64,000 nt of DNA from an uncultured Eubacterium sp. (GTDB lineage Bacteria > Bacillota > Clostridia > Lachnospirales > Lachnospiraceae). Location of the stretch: assembly GCA_934358495.1 (NCBI GenBank), contig CAKRKO010000002.1:18133-82132 (forward strand). Direction: 5' to 3'. The position numbers and the translations under genes were made by a program. Positions 8,274 to 15,981 of this stretch are shown here, piece after piece (the first letter of the stretch is position 1; the number at the start of each line of letters is the position of its first letter). Under the pieces are notes generated by a model. It worked only from the letters and a program-made list of their open reading frames with translations, was not told the origin of the DNA and made no database searches.

Positions 8274-9599
8274 TTAAAATTTGTCAAGATACTCTTCAAC
8301 TTCCCATTCTGTCACTGCTCTGCAGTAACGTTCCCACTCATCTTTTTTGGAATTAATATACACATTGCTGATGTGGTCACCCAGAACCTCACGGATAAAG
8401 GAATCCTGTTCCATGGCCTTCACCGCATCACCAAGGTTTGTCGGCAGAGATTCGATATTCAGCTCTGCTTTCTCTTGCTCTGTCATATTGAAAATATTTT
8501 TCTGAATATTTTCCGGCGGTGTGATCTTATTTTTGATACCGTCTAATCCTGCTGCCAGACACAGCGCAATGGTCAGATACGGATTTGCCGCGCAGTCCGG
8601 ACTTCGAAGTTCGATACGGGTTCCTCCACCGATGGCAGATGGAATACGGATCAGCGGGCTTCTGTTTGCCACAGACCAGGTAATATGAAGCGGTGCCTCA
8701 AATCCGGAAACCAGACGCTTGTAAGAATTTACCAGCGGGTTTGTGATGGCTGTCATGCTGTAAACATGTTTCATCAGACCACCAATAAAATAATATGCAT
8801 CCTGGCTCAGTCCAAATTTATCATTTTCATCTGCAAAAATATTTTTGCCATCCTTGCACAGTGACATATTGATGTGCATACCGGAACCGCTGACACCGCT
8901 CTTTGGCTTCGGCATAAACGTTGCATGCATACCGTGACGTTTTGCGATCGTCTTTACCGCCAGTTTAAAAGTCATGATATTGTCTGCTGCATGCATTGCC
9001 GGCTCGTATCTGAAATCAATCTCATGTTGTCCCGGAGAAGCTTCATGATGGGATGCTTCAATCTCAAATCCCATATCTTCCAGTGTCAGAACCATGTCAC
9101 GTCTTGCATTTTCACCGTGATCGTTTGGTCCCATCTCGAAATAGCCTGCTTTTTCCGTGGTTTCTGTGGTAGCACACCCATTGTCATCGGTGTTAAACAG
9201 GAAAAACTCACATTCCGGGCCAACATCAAACACATAGCCCATATCCTCAGCTTCTTTGATCACCTTCCATAAAATGTTTCGCGGATCACCTTCAAACGGT
9301 GTACCATCCGGGCGGTAAACATCACAGATAATACGTGCTACCTTGCCCTGCTGCGGTCTCCATGGGAAAATAGTAAAAGAATCCAGATCCGGATGCAGGT
9401 ACATATCAGACTCCTCAATTCTTACAAATCCTTCGATGGATGAACCATCAAACATGCAACGGTTATCCAACGCTTTTTCCAGCTGGCTGCTTGTGATGGC
9501 AACATTTTTCATATTGCCGAAAATATCCGTAAACTGCAGACGGATAAATTCAACATCTTCCTCTTCCACCATCTGCATAATGTCATTTTTTGTATACAT
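8274..9599 (-). CDS. glnA: Type I glutamine synthetase GlnA
   Basis: Makes glutamine from glutamate, ammonia and ATP. The 441-residue protein has the GSI-alpha length. Motifs seen are FDGSSIEGF near residue 55, GPECEFFLF (metal-ligand glutamates), NDHGENARRD, HEASPGQHEIDFRY and MPKPKSGVSGSGMH. The adenylylation-site region of GSI-beta is not evident. The start at 9599 follows AGGAGGAAAA; an in-frame extension to 9650 runs through the intergenic region. It is in an apparent operon with hisA upstream and the ANTAR regulator downstream. Confidence 0.96.
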   Translation of the reverse strand: MYTKNDIMQMVEEEDVEFIRLQFTDIFGNMKNVAITSSQLEKALDNRCMFDGSSIEGFVRIEESDMYLHPDLDSFTIFPWRPQQGKVARIICDVYRPDGTPFEGDPRNILWKVIKEAEDMGYVFDVGPECEFFLFNTDDNGCATTETTEKAGYFEMGPNDHGENARRDMVLTLEDMGFEIEASHHEASPGQHEIDFRYEPAMHAADNIMTFKLAVKTIAKRHGMHATFMPKPKSGVSGSGMHINMSLCKDGKNIFADENDKFGLSQDAYYFIGGLMKHVYSMTAITNPLVNSYKRLVSGFEAPLHITWSVANRSPLIRIPSAIGGGTRIELRSPDCAANPYLTIALCLAAGLDGIKNKITPPENIQKNIFNMTEQEKAELNIESLPTNLGDAVKAMEQDSFIREVLGDHISNVYINSKKDEWERYCRAVTEWEVEEYLDKF

Positions 9600-9636
9600 G
9601 GCAGTTTTCCTCCTGTAATTTTCATTTTTATTATAA

Positions 9637-10413
9637 TTATTTCTCTTCAAATTTCAAGACTTCTTCAAACTTCATATTTCCGCCAAAGAGATCCAGGGCA
9701 CTTCCAATGGTATAATTTAAATGACGCTGTCCTTTCTCCGCCAGTTCTTCCAGATCCGCAAAACTTCCGATTCCACCGGCATAAGTTACCGGGATCTTGT
9801 TCCATTTGCCAAGCAGTTCGGTAAGTTCTCCTTCGATGCCAGAAGCTTTTCCTTCCACATCCACTGCATGGATCAGAAATTCATCTGCATAACCAGCCAG
9901 ACGATCCAGCAATTCTTCCATCACACACTCATCCGTAAATTTCTGCCAGCGATCCGTTACAATATAGTAAGAACCTGCTTTTTTCCGGCAGCTTAAATCC
10001 AACACCAAATGTTCTTTTCCAACGGTCTGCACCAGTTTCTCCAGCCGGTCATAATCTACCTTTCCATCCCGGAATACATAGGAAGTTACAATGACATGGC
10101 TGGCGCCTGCCCGAAGAAATTCATGGGCATTTTCTGCTGTAATGCCGCCACCCACCTGCAATCCGCCTGGATAAACCTGCAGCGCTGCCAGTGCCTGCAA
10201 TTTTGTTGCCTCATAATAGGGAGAATCTTTTCCATTTAATAAGATAATATGTCCTCCCCAGATTCCGCAGGACTGATACAGTTTTGCATAAAACGGAGCA
10301 TTCTGCTCCGACACGAAATTTTCTGCCGCCTGATCACCCTGGTCCTTCAGCGTTCCTCCTACAATCTGTTTTACCTTTCCGTTATGAATGTCAATACATG
10401 GCCGAAATTCCAT
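9637..10413 (-). CDS. hisA: Eukaryotic-type ProFAR isomerase (HIS6-like HisA)
   Basis: Catalyses the Amadori rearrangement in histidine synthesis (ProFAR to PRFAR). The 258-residue barrel begins EFRPCIDIHNGKVKQIVGG with the catalytic aspartate and contains GLQVGGGI and TYAGGIGSFADLEEL phosphate-binding loops. The HNGKVKQIVGGTL and GHIILLNG style is that of the fungal/plant HIS6 branch rather than ordinary bacterial HisA. It stands apart from any other his gene and next to glnA, which supplies the glutamine used in the following step. An AAGGAGAG ribosome site supports the start. Confidence 0.85.
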   Translation of the reverse strand: MEFRPCIDIHNGKVKQIVGGTLKDQGDQAAENFVSEQNAPFYAKLYQSCGIWGGHIILLNGKDSPYYEATKLQALAALQVYPGGLQVGGGITAENAHEFLRAGASHVIVTSYVFRDGKVDYDRLEKLVQTVGKEHLVLDLSCRKKAGSYYIVTDRWQKFTDECVMEELLDRLAGYADEFLIHAVDVEGKASGIEGELTELLGKWNKIPVTYAGGIGSFADLEELAEKGQRHLNYTIGSALDLFGGNMKFEEVLKFEEK

Positions 10414-10457
10414 ACAACTCTCCTTTTTTTGTCTCAGTCAGCTTGTTTTTTGGTTGC

Positions 10458-10503
10458 AGGTAACAATCTCTCTCACGCAAAAAAGCAGTATGAGAAGTTA
10501 CCT
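10458..10503 (-). promoter_or_regulatory. Hairpin in the hisA-glnA leader
   Basis: AGGTAAC and GTTACCT form an outer stem, and TTCTCA/TGAGAG continues inside it around a T-rich loop. No T run follows on the minus strand, so it is not a simple terminator. It lies in the transcribed leader of the hisA operon. Confidence 0.4.
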
Positions 10504-10562
10504 TATTAATTTTATTACTTCTACTTATCTCTACTTTGGTTGTTTCTTCTAACATTTTGCAA

Positions 10563-10592
10563 AGTATACACTTAAAATATCACAAACTGCAA
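10563..10592 (-). promoter_or_regulatory. Probable promoter of hisA-glnA-ANTAR
   Basis: TTGCAG (10587-10592) and TATACT (10563-10568) have an 18-nt spacer. It is divergent from the guaB promoter 30 bp away. Confidence 0.6.
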
Positions 10593-10619
10593 AAAAAAGA
10601 AACCTTTGTCGAAAAGTCA

Positions 10620-10648
10620 TTGACATTACAATTTTAAATTACTATAAT
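10620..10648 (+). promoter_or_regulatory. Consensus sigma-A promoter of guaB
   Basis: TTGACA (10620-10625) and TATAAT (10643-10648) are separated by exactly 17 nt. Confidence 0.88.
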
Positions 10649-10682
10649 ATTTTCAAAATTAATTTATGTATTTTTAGAAATC

Positions 10683-10710
10683 AGAAAAACAGCAGTGTTT
10701 TTCTTTTTTT
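10683..10710 (+). terminator. Leader terminator/attenuator of guaB
   Basis: A 9-bp stem (AGAAAAACA/TGTTTTTCT) with a GCAG tetraloop is followed by a T7 run. It lies about 30 nt after the expected transcription start and about 30 nt before the guaB start codon, so guaB mRNA must read through it. The upstream segment is too short for a purine aptamer. Confidence 0.65.
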
Positions 10711-10737
10711 GCTCACAAAACACACGAGGGAGGATAA

Positions 10738-12198
<1,461 letters not shown>

Positions 12199-12237
12199 TG
12201 GCGTTTCATGGCATAAATTTTATAATTTAATTTTTAC

Positions 12238-12340
12238 ATGATGCCAGGGTCAAAAGCCTGAAACCACGATGTGCTTGCACAGGAGTGGTTTTATGGCTTA
12301 ATGACCCGCCCCGATATGAGCATAAAAGTGGAGCGTCAGC
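12238..12340. repeat. Palindromic intergenic repeat, copy 1
   Basis: About 100 bp shared at high identity with copy 2 at 13113-13211. The core is a nested imperfect palindrome: GGGTC/GACCC, AAGCC/GGCTT, AAACCAC/GTGGTTT and GTGC-TT-GCAC. A second shared half reads CCCCGATATGAGC and AAGTGGAGCGTCAGC. In this copy the right end extends into a GTGGAGC/GCTTCAC hairpin (12320-12352). No convincing coding content; the short open frames here are incidental. Confidence 0.8.
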
Positions 12341-12363
12341 TTCACGATATGCGAATATTGGGT

Positions 12364-12398
12364 AGAATTGTGGGAGTACGAAGTACGGAACAATTCGT
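12364..12398. repeat. Hairpin next to repeat copy 1
   Basis: GAATTGT and ACAATTC flank an inner GTAC-GAA-GTAC, giving a two-part stem-loop. Further out, GGTCAAAAG (12248-12256) and CTTTTGACC (12406-12414) are perfectly complementary and could close the whole 167-nt segment into one folded RNA. Confidence 0.55.
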
Positions 12399-12435
12399 AA
12401 GGCATCTTTTGACCACAACATCTTTACATTTTAGA

Positions 12436-12502
12436 AGGAGAAGAACTCAGATGAGTGCCTTGGGCTAAGACGCCCTGCATCACTAATCTGAGTTCTTCTC
12501 CT
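12436..12502. repeat. Long inverted repeat, 17-bp perfect arms
   Basis: Arms at 12436-12452 and 12486-12502 (AGGAGAAGAACTCAGAT and its complement) flank a 33-nt interior that holds a GGGC/GCCC hairpin. It separates guaB from the convergent lipoprotein gene. It may act as a strong bidirectional stop signal or be the remnant of a small palindromic element. No adjacent T run is obvious. Confidence 0.65.
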
Positions 12503-12539
12503 CATTTACGTTCTGGTAATAATTAAAAAAATCTTTTCA

Positions 12540-12953
12540 TTATCGACCATTGTTCTCTGTTACGCCGTCATTATCCGCGTTATTGGTGTTTGTTGTGTCA
12601 TCACCTGTGATACCATTTTTGATTGCCTCTCCGGTGTCACGAATCGCGTCTTTGGTATCTTCTGCTGCGTCTTTTGCGTTTTCTCTGGCTTTTTCCATGT
12701 TCTCGCCGGTAATACCACTGTCGTTTCGATCCAGATCGTTGTTTGTATCATGATTCGTTGCAGTATTGCTACTACTGTTCGTGTCGGTGCGACTCTCGTC
12801 TTTGATGGTGTCGTTGGCGTCTGTACCTTTTTCTGTCACGGAATTGTTGTTCGCTCCATTGTTCATATCCTTATTGTTTTTACCACATGCAGCAAAAGTA
12901 GTTAAACTTAATGCCAGCACAATGATAAATGCAATCTGTTTCATTTTTTTCAT
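12540..12953 (-). CDS. Small Asn/Asp/Thr-rich lipoprotein of unknown function
   Basis: The 137-residue protein has a lipoprotein signal (residues 1-22) ending in a TTFAAC lipobox with Cys at about 23. The mature part is low-complexity and hydrophilic (N, D, T, S). It contains one helical stretch (ENMEKARENAKDAAEDTKDAIRDTGEAIKN by composition, about residues 84-113) of alternating charge, likely amphipathic. I do not recognise a family. AAGGAGAG lies 8 nt before the ATG. It is flanked on both sides by the palindromic repeat copies. Confidence 0.75.
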   Translation of the reverse strand: MKKMKQIAFIIVLALSLTTFAACGKNNKDMNNGANNNSVTEKGTDANDTIKDESRTDTNSSSNTATNHDTNNDLDRNDSGITGENMEKARENAKDAAEDTKDAIRDTGEAIKNGITGDDTTNTNNADNDGVTENNGR

Positions 12954-13112
12954 GTCGGTATCTCTCCTTTTTCACTGTTTTTCATTCAGTCTTTTTATTC
13001 AGCACGTTATTTCTGTTTTCTCCATGCATAGAAATAAAAAACTGTGTTTTATATTGTTAATATGATATTTTTTTTGATTTTTATGCATTACAAAATACAA
13101 TTTTCCATTTAT

Positions 13113-13211
13113 ATGATGCCAGGGCCAAAAGCCTGAAACCACGATGTGCTTGCACAGGAGAGGTTTTATGGCTTAATTCCCCCGATATGAGCATAAAAGT
13201 GGAGCGTCAGC
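13113..13211. repeat. Palindromic intergenic repeat, copy 2
   Basis: Same sequence as copy 1 except for a T to C, a T to A and a short indel around the outer arm, which weakens the outermost pairs. The sequence after CGTCAGC differs from copy 1 but again forms a stem (GCAGA/TCTGC inside GAGC/GCTC, 13202-13239). The 12954-13112 remainder of this gap shows only AT-rich sequence upstream of the lipoprotein gene. Confidence 0.8.
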
Positions 13212-13256
13212 GTAAAGCAGACATTCAGCATCTGCGCTCAGATTATTATAACTATA

Positions 13257-13613
13257 TTACTTTCGCATTTTTGAATTGAAAATCAGTGATGCCAGATATC
13301 CAAAGATCAATGCTGCCGATACACCGACGGCGCAGGCTGTGAATCCGCCGGTAAAAAGCCCCAGAAATCCGCTTTCATCAATGGCTGCTTTCATTCCTTT
13401 CCACAACGTGTTTCCAAATCCAAGCAGCGGTACATTCGCTCCTGCTCCCGCAAATTTTGAAAATGGCTCATAGATGCCAACTGCACCGAGCACAGCTCCA
13501 GAACATACAAGAAGTACCATGACACGCCCCGGAAGCAGTTTTGTTTTTTCCAGTAAAATCTGCACAAGTGCGCAGATCAGGCCACCGACCCAGAATGCAT
13601 TTATATAGTCCAT
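13257..13613 (-). CDS. spoVAE: Stage V sporulation protein AE (SpoVAE)
   Basis: Integral membrane subunit of the SpoVA channel that moves dipicolinic acid into the forespore and out during germination. The 118-residue protein has several hydrophobic segments and the family features FWVGGLICALVQILL and LLGFGNTLWKG, then GFLGLFTGGFTACAVGVSAAL. An AGGAAGGA ribosome site precedes the ATG. It follows spoVAD by 93 bp. A SpoVAC gene is not seen in the neighbourhood. Confidence 0.92.
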   Translation of the reverse strand: MDYINAFWVGGLICALVQILLEKTKLLPGRVMVLLVCSGAVLGAVGIYEPFSKFAGAGANVPLLGFGNTLWKGMKAAIDESGFLGLFTGGFTACAVGVSAALIFGYLASLIFNSKMRK

Positions 13614-13706
13614 AGTTTTCCGTCCTTCCTTACTTGTTCATTTTACTTGTAAATTCGTTTTTTTATTTACATTGTGCCGCTCTTTCTTCTGTTGTGTGTC
13701 ACTTCA

Positions 13707-14735
13707 TTAGCGTTCTGCCGCTTCCAACACCACCGCATGAGCGATTCCAGGCACGTTCTCGCCCTCATTAAAGCTGATTTTAGACAATAATGCACCTGTC
13801 GGTACAAATAGTACCCGCTTAAGTTCTCCGCGCCACAGCATCGGCAGAAAATGTGCGCTTAGCGTCACTGCGGCACAGCCACAGCCACTTCCACCACTTC
13901 CTGTACCCTGGCGCTCATTATCAAAGATTTCCAATCCACAGTCGGTATGAAAGCTTCCGATCTCAATATTTTTCTGCCGCAACAGATCGATGAGAATTTC
14001 CCGCCCTACCGCTCCCAGATCACCGGTAATGATCTTGTCATAGTAGGATGGACTTCTGGAGAAATCCTCCAGATGCGCCGCAATGCAGGCAGCAGCCGCC
14101 GGAGCCATAGCTGCTCCCATGTTCATGGAATCCCGGACACCATAATCCACGATTTTGCCCGGTGTGATTCCAGTGATACAGACAGCATACTCATGTTCTG
14201 ATCTGTCTCTGCCAAGTACAAAGGCTCCGGAACCGGTAACCGTCCAGGTAGTACATAAGGGCCTTTGATTGGCATATTCCAGGGGAAAGCGAAACTGCTT
14301 CTCCGCACTGGCAAAATGGCTGGAAGTCACCGCTCCTGCCAGATCTGCGTAGCCAGCGGCCACTGTCATTGCGGCAAGCGCCAATGACTCTCCTGCCGTT
14401 GAGCAGGCGCCGTATAATCCAAATAGTGGAATGTTGAACTGCTGCAAGCCGAAGGATGTTGCCATGGACTGTCCCAGCAGATCTCCGGCGAACAGATACC
14501 GCAGATCTTCTGCTTTTAATCCTGCTTTTCCCAATGCGATGGTCAACGCTTCTTTTTGCAAGGTACTCTCCGCTTCTTCCCAGATATCACACCCAAAATT
14601 ATCATCTTTGCCTACTAAGTCGATTTCATGTCCGATAGGTCCCTCTGCTTCCTTTGTTCCCGCCACGCAGCCACTGCTGATCATCCAGGGTGGATTTTCA
14701 AATGTAATGCTCTGACGGCCTGTTTGTGTTGTCAT
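13707..14735 (-). CDS. spoVAD: Stage V sporulation protein AD (SpoVAD)
   Basis: Thiolase-fold protein that binds dipicolinic acid for the SpoVA channel in the spore inner membrane. The 342-residue form starting MTTQTGRQSITFENPPW is chosen because GAGGAG lies 10 nt upstream; the open frame extends further but without a ribosome site. Visible family segments include GPIGHEIDLVGKDDNFG, LFGLYGACSTAGESLALA (thiolase cysteine loop) and GTGSGGSGCGCAAVTL. It is followed by spoVAE. Expression in the forespore is expected from the family, but I did not identify a sigma-G promoter. Confidence 0.95.
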   Translation of the reverse strand: MTTQTGRQSITFENPPWMISSGCVAGTKEAEGPIGHEIDLVGKDDNFGCDIWEEAESTLQKEALTIALGKAGLKAEDLRYLFAGDLLGQSMATSFGLQQFNIPLFGLYGACSTAGESLALAAMTVAAGYADLAGAVTSSHFASAEKQFRFPLEYANQRPLCTTWTVTGSGAFVLGRDRSEHEYAVCITGITPGKIVDYGVRDSMNMGAAMAPAAAACIAAHLEDFSRSPSYYDKIITGDLGAVGREILIDLLRQKNIEIGSFHTDCGLEIFDNERQGTGSGGSGCGCAAVTLSAHFLPMLWRGELKRVLFVPTGALLSKISFNEGENVPGIAHAVVLEAAER

Positions 14736-14883
14736 AAATACCTGTCTCCTCACTGTATAGCTTCTACTTATCATATTTTCTTACCGAATTTTTATATAAT
14801 CTTCAGTTACAGTATTTAACAAAACAGAGTGCTTTATTCTTCCATATGATGTTCATTTTTATTTTTTCTCATGGACAAAGACA

Positions 14884-14927
14884 AAAACTCCTGCATCAAC
14901 AGTTAATTACTGTCTTGCAGGAGTTTT
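14884..14927. terminator. Terminator downstream of the nucleotidyltransferase gene
   Basis: A 12-bp stem (AAAACTCCTGCA/TGCAGGAGTTTT) encloses a second small ACAGT/ACTGT hairpin and is followed on the minus strand by T-rich sequence. It stops the transcript ending at 14950 and isolates spoVAD. Confidence 0.88.
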
Positions 14928-14949
14928 CCTTTTACTTATGTTACATATT

Positions 14950-15849
14950 CTAAAATAACGGTGTCTTGTATACTCCGTTTGCGATCAGGTCTGCAAATGC
15001 ATCTACAACCGTCTGACGATCTTCCTGGTAGGTTACACCAAACCATTTATCCTGTGTCTCAAGTACTTTTACGGAAACTTCGCCATTTGCAAGCATATCG
15101 CCAATAATAGTTGGAAGCAGATACTCTGCTTTGATATTGCCCGGCTCAACCTTTGCCAGAAATTCTGCAAAACCTTTGTCCAGCACATCTAAGAACTCTG
15201 GTGTCACACCCCACATATTCATGGATACATGTGTTCCGGATGGAATCTCATTTCCATTCTCATCACGAACAATTCCGTCTGCGCCGCGGGCAATTCCACT
15301 TGTCTCTACGATTTTTTCAAGCATTTCCTGGTCATCTACTTTGCACACACCTCTGGTAACCGTTCCGTTATCGCTAAGTGTATTGTCGAGGATAAAGCCG
15401 GCCATGCAATACTGATATTTTGTATCACCACAATTTACCAGATAATCATGCACTTTCACAAATGCTTCTTTTCCATAGTAATCGTCTGCATTAATGACAG
15501 CAAACGGCTCATTAACGATACCTTTGCAACATCTTACTGCCTGTCCGGTTCCCCATGGTTTTGTACGGTCTGCCGGCTTCTCAAATCCTTCCGGCAGATC
15601 ATCCAATGACTGGAATACATACTCCACGTCACAGATCTTCTCGATACGGTCGCCAATCACTTCTCTGAAATCAGCCTCAATATCTTTACGAATGATAAAA
15701 ACGATCTTATTGAAACCAGCCTCCAGTGCATCATGAATAGAGTAATCTATAATAATCTCACCATTTGGACCTACCGGAGTAAGCTGTTTTACTCCACCAC
15801 CAAATCTGGATCCAATTCCTGCGGCCATAATCACTAATGTAGTATTCAT
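14950..15849 (-). CDS. Sugar-phosphate nucleotidyltransferase
   Basis: The 299-residue NTP-transferase fold protein starts MNTTLVIMAAGIGSRFGGG, the nucleotide-binding loop. VGPNGEIIIDYSI and FAVINADDYYG (the metal-binding D-x-D region) follow, and KPWGTGQAV resembles the substrate loop of UDP-glucose/sugar-1-phosphate nucleotidyltransferases. The sugar and nucleotide cannot be told from sequence alone. A single gene with its own terminator, it may feed nucleotide sugars to the polysaccharide locus further along. Confidence 0.8.
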   Translation of the reverse strand: MNTTLVIMAAGIGSRFGGGVKQLTPVGPNGEIIIDYSIHDALEAGFNKIVFIIRKDIEADFREVIGDRIEKICDVEYVFQSLDDLPEGFEKPADRTKPWGTGQAVRCCKGIVNEPFAVINADDYYGKEAFVKVHDYLVNCGDTKYQYCMAGFILDNTLSDNGTVTRGVCKVDDQEMLEKIVETSGIARGADGIVRDENGNEIPSGTHVSMNMWGVTPEFLDVLDKGFAEFLAKVEPGNIKAEYLLPTIIGDMLANGEVSVKVLETQDKWFGVTYQEDRQTVVDAFADLIANGVYKTPLF

Positions 15850-15934
15850 ACTTCAATTTTCCTTCCTGAAAAACTTTACCTATTTTTTCCTGTAATTAAC
15901 AGAATTGTAACATTTTTTCGCTGGTTAGTAAAGC

Positions 15935-15967
15935 AAAATGCACTTATTATTCAAATAAGTGCATTTT
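15935..15967 (-). terminator. Terminator of the GH25-glucosaminidase operon
   Basis: A 14-bp AT-rich perfect stem (AAAATGCACTTATT and complement) with a 5-nt loop and T run on the minus strand, just after the stop at 15982. Confidence 0.88.
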
Positions 15968-15981
15968 TCGCTTATATTCAA

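Noticed and set aside
12227..12468. Small open frames in the guaB downstream repeat region
   Set aside because: They arise from the palindromic repeat; both strands are open and neither has a ribosome site or protein-like composition.
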